64,000 bases of DNA from an uncultured Aquimarina sp. (lineage in GTDB: Bacteria; Bacteroidota; Bacteroidia; Flavobacteriales; Flavobacteriaceae): contig CANMLU010000008.1 in assembly GCA_947498815.1 (NCBI GenBank), forward strand, positions 1-64,000. The letters run 5' to 3'. Made by a program: the position numbers and the translations under genes. Under the pieces are notes generated by a model that saw only the letters and a program-made list of their open reading frames with translations, was not told where the DNA came from and did no database searches. Of the stretch, positions 35,682-44,706 are shown one piece after another (the stretch's first letter is position 1; every line of letters starts with the position of its first letter).

Positions 35682-36794
35682 GTGGAAATCAATAAGAAAA
35701 ACCGAACAGAACTCAAAGAATATTTTAAGATCAATGACAAACCTACACAAGAAGAGTTTGCCGATTTTATAGAAGCAGGGCTTAACCAGGCAGAGGATGG
35801 TATTGCCAAAGTACAGGGCAATCCGCTATCTGTACAAGCAGAAGGAGAGACTGTAGGTACACAAGAGGTGCTGGATATATATGAAAACTTAAGCGATGAT
35901 AATCCGCAATGGTCTATTAATTTAAATCCCCGGGTAAATCCGGCCGAACCAACGAGTAACCAATCGGGATTGAACATCAAAGATGCTACCGGTCAAAGTC
36001 GCTTGTTTATAAAATCAGGAGAAGGCAATGTTGGTATAGGAACCTTAGAACCTGAATCTAAACTTGCCATAGAAGGTAAAAATATACCTTCGTTATTGTC
36101 GATAACCGACACTACGAACAATCCCACTACCATTTTTGAAGTTTCAAAAAAAAAAGGTGTTACCATTAAAGGGATGCTACAGATAGAAGGAGATCTCAAG
36201 GCTACAAATATTTCGGACAATGAAGAACTGGATAATACCACCACGAGCCATGGTAAGATTGCTACACAAAAAGCAGTAAAAACCTATATCGATACGCGTT
36301 TACCAAAAGGATTGATTTCTATGTGGTCTGGACAAGATATCCCAAAAGGCTGGGTACTATGCGACGGTACCAATAATACACCGGATTTATCAGGAAGATT
36401 CATTGTAGGATTCGAAAAGAACAATCCAGAGTACCAAATTGGAGAAACCGGAGGAAAAGATGAGGTAACCTTAAGTACCGAAGAGTTACCGGCACATACA
36501 CACTTAGATAAAGGTCATAAACATGGTATTTCAGATCCTGGCCATAATCACATTAATGATAGTTTTAATAGTTTGGTAAGGTTTACTGGCCGTGATACAA
36601 CCGGAAAAGTAGATACTAATCTTGGAAAAGATAAGAAAAAAGAATTTGATCTTAGACATTCTGGGGTATTGAAGTCCAGTAAAACAAACATTTCTGTGGT
36701 TGATGATAAAGCCAATTTAGAGCAAACAGGAGGCAATCAACCCCACGAAAACCGTCCCCCATATTTTGTATTAGCTTACATTATGAAGTTGTAA
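35682..36794 (+). CDS. eCIS tail fibre 2 with collar domain, paralog
   Basis: The 370-residue paralog of fibre 1 has a nearly identical first ~165 residues and collar core but a different histidine-rich loop (HTHLDKGHKHGISDPGHNH) and a longer insert before the shared C-terminus. It starts with GTG at 35682. The conserved ends and variable middle show how the pair can present two receptor-binding tips from one baseplate. Whether one particle carries both is unknown. Confidence 0.88.
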   Translation: MEINKKNRTELKEYFKINDKPTQEEFADFIEAGLNQAEDGIAKVQGNPLSVQAEGETVGTQEVLDIYENLSDDNPQWSINLNPRVNPAEPTSNQSGLNIKDATGQSRLFIKSGEGNVGIGTLEPESKLAIEGKNIPSLLSITDTTNNPTTIFEVSKKKGVTIKGMLQIEGDLKATNISDNEELDNTTTSHGKIATQKAVKTYIDTRLPKGLISMWSGQDIPKGWVLCDGTNNTPDLSGRFIVGFEKNNPEYQIGETGGKDEVTLSTEELPAHTHLDKGHKHGISDPGHNHINDSFNSLVRFTGRDTTGKVDTNLGKDKKKEFDLRHSGVLKSSKTNISVVDDKANLEQTGGNQPHENRPPYFVLAYIMKL

Positions 36795-36832
36795 GCTAAA
36801 GGAAACAACATTAATTATAATTACCTTTTATA

Positions 36833-39295
36833 ATGATAGATGCAATAACAATACCTAGAGAAGTTCCACAAGATTCTGCATTAAGTTATGAATTTCTTCG
36901 TGCAGAAGGGATGCAGCTGATACAACAAATGGCAGGAGATACCTGGACAGATCATAATATTCATGATCCCGGGATTACCATTTTAGAACAAGTTTGTTAT
37001 GCCATTACGGATCTAGCGTATCGGATGGACTATGACATCCAGGATATCATAGGTAGTGATACCACCAGCACTTATGAAAACCTCTATAGTCCCGCAACCA
37101 TTTTAACCACAAACCCAGTAACGGTATTGGATATTCGTAAAGTAGCGATTGATGTGGATGGGGTTAAAAATGCCTGGATCGAAAAAGTAACCCAAAAAAG
37201 AGCTGGTGAGATCTCAAAAGCGGATAGTACACCGATCGGATTGTACAGAGTTTTTATAGAAAAAGATGGGTTGTTTGATATTCCTGGGAGTACAATAATT
37301 AAGGATGTAAAAGAAAGGCTCTACGGATGTCGTACGATTTGTGAGGATTTCGAAGAAGTAAAATTACTAGATACACAAGGTGTCCGATTACATGGTGTTA
37401 TCGAAATTGCAGATACGGTAGATGATGTCAATGAGATGGTAGCTAATATTTTGTATCGTGTAGGAACTCATTTTTCACCTCGTATTCCTTTCTATACATT
37501 GCAACAACAGTTAGAAAAAGGAAAGAGTACTGATGAAATTTTTGACGGGCCAAGACTGCTAAACGGTTTTATCGATGATCAGGACTTATTACAAAACTAT
37601 CGAAAAGAAGAGATCCAGACTTCTGATGTGATTAAAGAAATCATGGATCAAACCGAAGTATTAGCGATTGACAAAATCGCGCTGGCTACGGGAACCAATA
37701 CAGTAAAAAATTGGTTGTTACCATTGGATCCTTCCAAAACTCCAATTTTGGATGTAGAAGGCACCTTAGCACAACTATCATTTACCTCTAAAGGACTTGC
37801 CGTAGGCATCGATACAGAAAGAATAAAAACACTATACAATCAAAAAAGAGTTGAAAGTGTTTCCAGAGCTGTATCGGGTAAAGAGCTGGATATGATCATG
37901 CCAGAAACTCAGGCTCCACATCTGGAGAACTATGATCCGATACAAAACCAATTTCCGGATAATTATGGTATTGGCGAAATGGGACTCCCGGATTCAACTA
38001 CTCCCGAAAGAAAAGCACAGGCAAAGCAGTTAAGTGGGTATTTGTTGTTTTTTGAGCAGACATTGGCTAATTATTTTTCGCAGTTAGCGCACTTTAAAAA
38101 ACTGATGAGTTTTGATGGAGAAGATGCCAGAACCTATTGGAATCAATCCCTGCTGGAATGCGTTCCCGGAGCATCCGAAGTGATTGGTAATAAAGAAAAC
38201 TATGAGGCGTACCTGGGCGAAATGACAGCCGATACTAATGCCGGATTATTACGAAAAAATAAGTTTCAAAACCATTTGTTGGCACGATTTGCAGAGAAGT
38301 TCACAGCCTATGGTATGGTCTTAAAAGATCTAAACAACGATACCGCTGCTATGGATAAAAAATTGATCCGCGATAAAGCCCGATTTCTTAAAGAATATCC
38401 TGTGGTGAGTGCCTGTAGAGCAAAGGCGTATGATACCACAAAAGACTTTTGGGATACTCGAAACATCTCGGGATTAGAAAAGCGAATTGCATTAAAAATA
38501 GGGATCGAGGACTATAGCCGTAGAAATTTAGGTGATAGTAATACTGCTGGAATGCATATGGTAGAACATATCTTGTTACGACCTAGAAAAAAATATCCTT
38601 ATTCGTTTACCGCAGCGTATATTCCATTGCGAATCGAAAGATTCGAAGTCGCCATCACAGAAGAGTTTACACGATGCATCGCCAAAGATCATGCCTTAGA
38701 ACCTGGAGAAGAAATACGCATCACAGGCAATGCACAATTCGAAGGGACGTATATAGTACTAGCAATCGGAGATGATTTTTTTGAAATCAAAGCTCCTTTT
38801 CAAGAATCAGAAACCGGAGGTTTATTTCAGCGTACACCGGATATTCGATACTACTTACAATCCGCTAGTATTTATAGTATTGAAACGTCTTCTACAGCAT
38901 CGGATCAGATATTTTGTAAAACAGGAAGACATACGTTACGAGCAGGAGATAAGATAGAAATTACCGGAACCAAAAATTATAATGGGTTACATAACGTAGT
39001 TTCAATATCTGAAGAAGGGTTCGAAATCGCAGTGCCTTTTATAGAAGAAGAAACCACCGGAAGATGGATGTCGACTCCGGATCCAAAAGATCCGTATTCA
39101 TTACAGCTAACTTTCGTACTGCCAGCATGGATAGTGCAATATCAGGATGAAGATTTTAAGAAATTCATTGCATTAACGATACGCGAGGAGACCCCAGCAC
39201 ATATCAAGACCAATATCCAATGGTTGGATCAAGAAGAAATGCAACGATTTGACTATGCCTATCATCGTTTTCTGGAAGAAATCAACAATGGATAA
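36833..39295 (+). CDS. eCIS large baseplate protein (Pvc12-like)
   Basis: The 820-residue protein starts with AEGMQLIQQMAGDTWTDHNIHDPGITILEQVCYAITDLAYR, the usual start of Pvc12/Afp12-like baseplate proteins (here broken at GDTWTDHNIHDPGITIL). The C-terminal part has two copies of a ~90-residue beta unit (from EFTRCIAKDHALEPGEEIRI and from DQIFCKTGRHTLRAGDKIEI) with an ITG..F/YNG motif. It contacts the gpJ-like ring. It lies directly between the fibre and tape measure genes. Confidence 0.85.
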   Translation: MIDAITIPREVPQDSALSYEFLRAEGMQLIQQMAGDTWTDHNIHDPGITILEQVCYAITDLAYRMDYDIQDIIGSDTTSTYENLYSPATILTTNPVTVLDIRKVAIDVDGVKNAWIEKVTQKRAGEISKADSTPIGLYRVFIEKDGLFDIPGSTIIKDVKERLYGCRTICEDFEEVKLLDTQGVRLHGVIEIADTVDDVNEMVANILYRVGTHFSPRIPFYTLQQQLEKGKSTDEIFDGPRLLNGFIDDQDLLQNYRKEEIQTSDVIKEIMDQTEVLAIDKIALATGTNTVKNWLLPLDPSKTPILDVEGTLAQLSFTSKGLAVGIDTERIKTLYNQKRVESVSRAVSGKELDMIMPETQAPHLENYDPIQNQFPDNYGIGEMGLPDSTTPERKAQAKQLSGYLLFFEQTLANYFSQLAHFKKLMSFDGEDARTYWNQSLLECVPGASEVIGNKENYEAYLGEMTADTNAGLLRKNKFQNHLLARFAEKFTAYGMVLKDLNNDTAAMDKKLIRDKARFLKEYPVVSACRAKAYDTTKDFWDTRNISGLEKRIALKIGIEDYSRRNLGDSNTAGMHMVEHILLRPRKKYPYSFTAAYIPLRIERFEVAITEEFTRCIAKDHALEPGEEIRITGNAQFEGTYIVLAIGDDFFEIKAPFQESETGGLFQRTPDIRYYLQSASIYSIETSSTASDQIFCKTGRHTLRAGDKIEITGTKNYNGLHNVVSISEEGFEIAVPFIEEETTGRWMSTPDPKDPYSLQLTFVLPAWIVQYQDEDFKKFIALTIREETPAHIKTNIQWLDQEEMQRFDYAYHRFLEEINNG

Positions 39296-39300
39296 GTAGT

Positions 39301-40914
39301 ATGATGACACAGCAAAAACATATCATCAATAAACAGATTTTAGAAATTCACCTGCCTTCGACTGTAGACGCTTTTGCTGTGCAGCAAGAACTGAGTGCAC
39401 TGTGTCGGCATCAGTTAAGAACGGTTATGGACCGCATATTTGGTAATACTACTCATAATAGGGGAGATCAACAGTTGCAGATTGATCGACTTACATTAGA
39501 TTTAGGGCAGGTATCTTTGGATAATTTTGAAACTGTTTTTGAGGAAGAATTACAAGAAAAACTTCAAGAAGCACTCACTATATATCAACAATCTGATGAT
39601 GTGGTACAAAAGGAAGAGGCCAATCAACCCGAAGAAAAAACACCACTTAGAGCCATAGCACATTATCTGAAAACCGGAATACTACCATGGTGGACAAAGG
39701 ACACAACCAGAGCATATGTTCGGGAGCAATTAGAAGAATTGTTGCAAAAACCGAACACCACTTTCATCACCTTGCTAAAACAATTGAGATGGAATACCCA
39801 GCAGCTAGAACGTTTTGTCCATACAAGTACAGAAGCGCAACTGCTTCAATCCCTTCAACTGATTTCGGATATTCCTGTACAAGAAATAGTGCCTACTTTA
39901 GAAAAGTTTCAGCAGAGAATTCATAAGAAATACGACATCGCATCGCAAAAGATACAGGCTACATTTTGGAAAACAGCGTTTCAGAAGTTTGATACCTATA
40001 AAGATTTCAAGTTCTTCGAACAAGAATGTTTCCAAGGTACGTTGGCAGCACTCGGAATAGATCATAAAGGAAGTAGCAAGAAACATCAAGCACAGGATGT
40101 CTATGAGATCCAATCTTTAGTAGCTAGCTATAAAACTATGCAAGCTAAGAATACTGTATGGCAAGAATTCTTTAGACAACTATCCACTATCATAAACAAC
40201 CCTTTTTTGGACCAGTTGCCTACTAAGATGTTGAAGCAATGGGTGCAACTGCTAAAAGATATAGGGAGCATACAGGAGCAAACGGTAGATGCCAATAGTG
40301 TATTAAGACCTTTGGCAATCTATCTCCAGGGAGTACATAAAAAACTGCAAGAGATAGCATCAAAACCCACATTAATGGAGATGGAAAAGGTGTCTTCTCC
40401 TTTTGAGGATACAGATTTTATCCCTATACAAAACGCAGGATTGGTACTCTTTTGGCCATTTTTAGAACGCTTTTTTGAGAATTTGGAGGTGATCAAAGAT
40501 AAAACCTTTGTCAACGAAGCCGCTCGCCATACTGCCATATGTGCCTTGCAGTATCTGTGTGAAGGAGAGGACCAGGAACTGTTTGAAGGAGCACTACCAT
40601 TAAACAAATTGTTATGCGGTGTCGCTATAGAAGAAGTCATATCGCCAATCACACTATCGGATGAAGAAACAGCAATTGCAGAAGGATTGCTAACCGCTGC
40701 GATAGGACAAGGCCCACATTGGAAAAACTTATCGATAGAAGGATTTAGAACCTCCTATCTATGTCGCCCTGGATCCTTACGTACCCGAGATGGTCATTGG
40801 TTATTACAGGTGCAACGAGAAACTCATGATGTTACGTTAGAAAAATTGCCTTGGGGTTTTCATACGGTGAAACTCCACTGGATGCAAGACATTATTGTAG
40901 TGGAGTGGTTATGA
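39301..40914 (+). CDS. eCIS tape measure protein (Pvc14-like)
   Basis: The 537-residue helical protein matches the tape-measure form in Bacteroidota eCIS: HIINKQILEIHLPSTVDAFAVQQELS near the start, then long amphipathic helices and the repeated IEEVISPITLSDEETAIAEGLL-type C-terminal region ending QVQRETHDVTLEKLPWGF. It sets the tube length. A start at the second ATG (39304) is equally possible. A REP-like palindrome separates it from the ATPase gene. Confidence 0.8.
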   Translation: MMTQQKHIINKQILEIHLPSTVDAFAVQQELSALCRHQLRTVMDRIFGNTTHNRGDQQLQIDRLTLDLGQVSLDNFETVFEEELQEKLQEALTIYQQSDDVVQKEEANQPEEKTPLRAIAHYLKTGILPWWTKDTTRAYVREQLEELLQKPNTTFITLLKQLRWNTQQLERFVHTSTEAQLLQSLQLISDIPVQEIVPTLEKFQQRIHKKYDIASQKIQATFWKTAFQKFDTYKDFKFFEQECFQGTLAALGIDHKGSSKKHQAQDVYEIQSLVASYKTMQAKNTVWQEFFRQLSTIINNPFLDQLPTKMLKQWVQLLKDIGSIQEQTVDANSVLRPLAIYLQGVHKKLQEIASKPTLMEMEKVSSPFEDTDFIPIQNAGLVLFWPFLERFFENLEVIKDKTFVNEAARHTAICALQYLCEGEDQELFEGALPLNKLLCGVAIEEVISPITLSDEETAIAEGLLTAAIGQGPHWKNLSIEGFRTSYLCRPGSLRTRDGHWLLQVQRETHDVTLEKLPWGFHTVKLHWMQDIIVVEWL

Positions 40915-40944
40915 TGAAATGGGTTTTAGAATATCGTGGAAAGT

Positions 40945-41024
40945 CCTTCCCTTGGGGAAGGATTTAGGATGGGATTAGAAAACAAAAAAAAATATTCCCA
41001 TCCCCAGCCTTCCCCAAGGGAAGG
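40945..41024. repeat. Long imperfect inverted repeat before the eCIS ATPase
   Basis: The arms (40945-40974 and 40996-41024) share a perfect 17-base inner part, CCTTCCCTTGGGGAAGG and its complement, and end in GGATGGGA/TCCCATCC. The loop is A-rich. It could act as a transcription terminator or attenuator that lowers ATPase and cargo expression, or be an intergenic REP-type repeat. Confidence 0.75.
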
Positions 41025-41091
41025 GAGCAATAAAAGGGAAGTATGTCGTCTGTACCAAAGAATTGAATGAATTATAAAGTAAAACAACACT

Positions 41092-42495
41092 ATGGAAAAA
41101 CAAATTGTTATCGCTGAAAATAATAGTATGAAGAAATCTACTGAAAAAGATATCAGCGATCATAACGCAGAGGTAATAGCAAACGAACTTTCCTGGCTAA
41201 GCATCGTGCTTCAAACCCGCTTAGAATTACATTTTAAACAAGAAACGCCTTATCAATCCATACAAGAATTAACACCTCCGGATATAACAGATAAAGAAGG
41301 AGTCTATGCAGCATTTATACAAAAACACAAACTCAAGGTTGCAGAACGATTGTTGCTAATCTTGGCATTAGTTCCTCATATCCAACCAGAACTTTTAGAT
41401 ATTCTGCTCACTAAAAACAAAGACTATGACCGCCGCTATAGCGAATTTGGCGGACTGTTGTTAGAAGGGCATTTGGGATTGATCCCTACCGCAGAAACTG
41501 CGATGTTTTTAATAGCAGGAGATGATTTACAGAAACGCTTGCAATATCATACGCTCATTACCCAAGACTTTGTCGCGATACGAAAAGGCATCATCAGTCT
41601 ATCCAGAACCAAAGGGAATAACCCATTGCTGAGTAGTATCTGGATGATTGTCAACGAATATGTTGAGTATTTAGTAACTGGTAAACCCTATCAAGCAATA
41701 TATAGCCCTGATTTTCCTGCACAACGTATTCATACCAAACTATCGTGGCAGGATCTTATCATCTCTAGATCCACAGCACATAGCTTGCAGGAAATCAGGG
41801 ATTGGGTTACCTATGGACACACAGTATTAGAAGAGTTGGAACTGGGTAAACGACTAAAACCGGGCTATAAAAGCCTGTTTTTTGGACCACCGGGAACCGG
41901 CAAGAGTATGGCAGCAGCGTTGTTAGGCAAAAGTACAGACAGACAAGTCTACAGGATCGACCTAAGTATGACGGTCTCTAAATATATTGGCGAAACCGAG
42001 AAAAACCTGGCTAAGGTTTTTGATCAAGCCCAGCAGCACGATTGGATCTTGTTTTTTGATGAGGCGGATTCTTTGTTTGGGCAACGTACCCAAGTAAGTA
42101 GTGCCAATGATCGATACGGAAATCAGGAGATTGGATATTTATTACAGCGAATCGAAGATTTCCCAGGAGTGGTGATTTTGGCGAGTAATCTAAAAGACAA
42201 TATAGATGATGCCTTTACCAGAAGATTTCAATCCATGATCGAATTTACCATGCCGGGAGCAGAGGAACGCTATCAATTATGGAAACAATCCTTTGCTAAG
42301 AAATTACCACTAGATAAAAATGCAGATCTATGGCATATCGCCGAAAACTATGAAATCTCTGGGGGATTGATGATGAATGTAGTGCGCAAATGTACGTTGC
42401 AAGCCGTAACTAATAACGGAAAAACAATTACCCAACAAAGCCTGGAAATTGCCATCCGACAGGAGTTACAGAAAGAAGGAATTATTCTAAACTAA
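41092..42495 (+). CDS. eCIS AAA+ ATPase (Pvc15-like)
   Basis: The 467-residue protein has a helical N-terminal domain (about 30-240) and an AAA+ module: Walker A GPPGTGKS (265-272), Walker B ILFFDEADSLFG, sensor and arginine-finger region DAFTRRFQSMIEF, and a C-terminal lid. Afp15/PVC15 homologues are needed for particle assembly or cargo loading; which is not settled. An alternative start is the ATG at 41119. The cargo genes lie downstream, beyond a patatin remnant. Confidence 0.92.
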   Translation: MEKQIVIAENNSMKKSTEKDISDHNAEVIANELSWLSIVLQTRLELHFKQETPYQSIQELTPPDITDKEGVYAAFIQKHKLKVAERLLLILALVPHIQPELLDILLTKNKDYDRRYSEFGGLLLEGHLGLIPTAETAMFLIAGDDLQKRLQYHTLITQDFVAIRKGIISLSRTKGNNPLLSSIWMIVNEYVEYLVTGKPYQAIYSPDFPAQRIHTKLSWQDLIISRSTAHSLQEIRDWVTYGHTVLEELELGKRLKPGYKSLFFGPPGTGKSMAAALLGKSTDRQVYRIDLSMTVSKYIGETEKNLAKVFDQAQQHDWILFFDEADSLFGQRTQVSSANDRYGNQEIGYLLQRIEDFPGVVILASNLKDNIDDAFTRRFQSMIEFTMPGAEERYQLWKQSFAKKLPLDKNADLWHIAENYEISGGLMMNVVRKCTLQAVTNNGKTITQQSLEIAIRQELQKEGIILN

Positions 42496-42503
42496 AGTAT
42501 ACA

Positions 42504-42659
42504 ATGACAGATAAAAAGAAAGCAAAAATACGCTCATTTGATGGTGGGGAAATAAGGGGGATTATCCCGGTACTGAATATTAAATAAGCAGAGGAATACC
42601 TGCAGAAGAGAGTATCGGGATCCACCATCATAAAGTTACGTAGTCGCACACCTTAACAT
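42504..42659 (+). pseudogene. Patatin-like phospholipase remnant
   Basis: A 27-codon frame (42504-42587) encodes MTDKKKAKIRSFDGGEIRGI followed by IPVLNIK and a stop. It is the start of a patatin-like phospholipase, with the IR-S-x-DGG-x-IRGI oxyanion-loop motif. The same frame continues past the stop as AEEYLQKRVSGSTIIKLRS. The GxSxG nucleophile part is gone. Patatin-like enzymes are known as eCIS or defence effectors, so this may be a decayed third cargo gene. Confidence 0.65.
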
Positions 42660-42804
42660 AGTGAAGTTGCTATATAGAAGAAATGACAGATATAATCCTT
42701 CACGTTATGGTGAATGATTTTACGGAATGCTAATGGAGGAAAATTGTACTTCGACAAGCTCAGTAGGACTATCAAAACCCAATTGAATTAAAAGGTAAAG
42801 TATC

Positions 42805-44562
42805 ATGAAAACACAAACAGATAGAACACAAGAATCTCAAAATCCGATTACCCCGAGAGTTACTAGTGAACCTAGTGACGGAGGTACGGCACAACTAGTT
42901 GATAACCGTACCTCTACTATCGATCAGCAAAAACTGAGAACAACGATGAATACTTCTACGGATAATAGTGCTAATCCCTTACAACTAAAAGCGAGCCCTG
43001 AGCGGAGTCGAAGGGCGAATAACACAGGTCTATCTGACAACTTAAAATCTGGTATCGAAAATCTCTCTGGTTACAGTATGGACGATGTTAAGGTACACTA
43101 CAACTCAAGCAAACCTGCACAGCTGCAGGCCCATGCTTATGCCCAGGGTACAGATATTCATTTGGCGCCAGGACAAAAAAAGCACTTACCTCACGAAGCA
43201 TGGCATGTAGTACAGCAAAAACAAGGTCGGGTAAAACCTACTCGACAGCTAAAAGGTAAAGTGAATATCAATGATAACGCTGGTCTAGAAAAAGAGGCAG
43301 ATGTGATGGGAGCAAGAGCAGCGCAAAATGCGAGCGGTAACTCTACAAGTATAGAAGAAACCCAAAGTGTTGTTATGAGAAATAATGGAGTATTACAACG
43401 GGTGGGCAAAGTTAATGAGGATATATGGAAAAAAATTGATGAAAATACGTGGCAAGCGGTCGGTTCTTACGCCGGGACATATTGGATTTTACAAAACAAA
43501 AGAGGACAGCTATTAATATCAGTACATTTTGAAAACCCAAGCCTAACGAATGCAATGGATAATTGGAAAGGGAAGGAGCTAACTTATGAAGAATGGGGTC
43601 TTGAGTTATCACGTGCACCGCAATATATGCCGCCTAATCCAGTAGATGGAGGGAGTGGCCCTGATACAACACACCAACATGTCGGTCTTGCACATTGGCA
43701 GCAAGTGGCTGCCAATCATCGAGGTAAATTGGATGAGCTACATGATAAGATGTGGCCAAGAAAAGGATTGGATCCGTTCGGAGTAAATACTTCAAAATTG
43801 GAAGAAAAAAAAGATAAAAAAAGTGAAAATTTTTTTAAAGTAGAAAATGGGTTTAAAAGAAAAAGATTGCGGAGAATTGGTATGGAAGAGTTAATAGCAG
43901 TCCCCTCATTAATGATTAATCATAATTTATTTAACAAATTCGAAAAGGAGGTAAAAAAATTCCCTTTACATAAATATAATAATGATCCATGGCAAGTATT
44001 AGAAGCGTGGAAAAAAACATTACCACCAAAAATTATGTATAGAGCTATTGTTTTAGACCGAGATCAGATAAGTAACAAACCTGCACCAACTACATTTGGG
44101 AACCTATTATCTGCAAGGTGTGCAAAAAAAGGGGACAATTGTAAATGCACAGAGGAGCCCGGAAATATAGAAACAGAATTAAAGGCTCATGTTGGGGCAA
44201 GTACTGGAAATCCAAGGATTTATCAGTCTGCGGCAGCTGATAAATCATTGGCAATAGCGGTAGCAAACACCAATATGAGTAAGATGAATTATAATGAAAG
44301 ACTGAAAAAGGTAGTCGTGTTATTTACACTAGAAACGACACCTCTCGACATGATATATTTTGGGCACGTAGACTCGAAAAGGTTCGCTACAGAGTATGTA
44401 CAATGGGCAAGGAATACTACTATGGGTGAAAAGGTAAAAAAGTATAGCCCTAACACGGAACTTATAGCGACAAGCACGATACCCCAGGAAATGATATTGG
44501 CTGTAGAAATAGTAGAAAATCCTTCACAGTGTGGAGTAGTGGAAGAGAAATTGAAGATGTAA
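42805..44562 (+). CDS. eCIS cargo 1: DUF4157 with ADP-ribosyltransferase-like C-terminus
   Basis: The 585-residue protein has an N-terminal disordered segment (1-75), a DUF4157 domain (about 76-180) with a zinc-type HEAWH (130-134) and downstream E in GLEKEADVMG, and a specific C-terminal region. That region shows an R-S-E-like layout: MYRAI (R413), a GAST...YQSAAADKS stretch (about 463-481) and TELIATSTIP (E552), which suggests an ADP-ribosyltransferase of the cholera/pierisin type. This last part is tentative. No signal peptide: it should be loaded into the eCIS tube. A PERSRRAN segment (65-72) comes from a dispersed DNA repeat. Confidence 0.75.
   Translation: MKTQTDRTQESQNPITPRVTSEPSDGGTAQLVDNRTSTIDQQKLRTTMNTSTDNSANPLQLKASPERSRRANNTGLSDNLKSGIENLSGYSMDDVKVHYNSSKPAQLQAHAYAQGTDIHLAPGQKKHLPHEAWHVVQQKQGRVKPTRQLKGKVNINDNAGLEKEADVMGARAAQNASGNSTSIEETQSVVMRNNGVLQRVGKVNEDIWKKIDENTWQAVGSYAGTYWILQNKRGQLLISVHFENPSLTNAMDNWKGKELTYEEWGLELSRAPQYMPPNPVDGGSGPDTTHQHVGLAHWQQVAANHRGKLDELHDKMWPRKGLDPFGVNTSKLEEKKDKKSENFFKVENGFKRKRLRRIGMEELIAVPSLMINHNLFNKFEKEVKKFPLHKYNNDPWQVLEAWKKTLPPKIMYRAIVLDRDQISNKPAPTTFGNLLSARCAKKGDNCKCTEEPGNIETELKAHVGASTGNPRIYQSAAADKSLAIAVANTNMSKMNYNERLKKVVVLFTLETTPLDMIYFGHVDSKRFATEYVQWARNTTMGEKVKKYSPNTELIATSTIPQEMILAVEIVENPSQCGVVEEKLKM
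43003..43022. repeat. Dispersed repeat word inside cargo 1
   Basis: CCTGAGCGGAGTCGAAGG lies in frame inside the cargo 1 gene and encodes the residues PERSRR. The same word occurs between genes at about 19627-19642, in variant form at 14405-14422, and in the same place in cargo 2. Confidence 0.7.
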
Positions 44563-44615
44563 TTTCGTAGCATTAACATTAAAAATTGGAGTAACCTGAT
44601 CGCGTAGATATGATA

Positions 44616-44636
44616 GCGCGGATTTGTAATCCGTGC
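44616..44636. repeat. REP-like palindrome, copy B
   Basis: It has the same core, CGGATTTGTAATCCG, as copy A at 15152, and here lies between the two cargo genes, followed by a TAAC/GTTAC-type flank. It may be a site of past recombination that duplicated or exchanged the cargo genes. Confidence 0.65.
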
Positions 44637-44706
44637 AGTTACTATGTAACCAGAGAGTTGATAGATAATTTGTTCCCAAAGAGTATACATAAAAAGCTAA
44701 AGAGAC

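Noticed and set aside
21936-42495. Prophage or prophage remnant
   Set aside because: Only tail-type genes are present. There is no capsid, portal, terminase, integrase or lysogeny regulator, and the presence of DUF4255, DUF5908 and the AAA+ ATPase is specific for eCIS.
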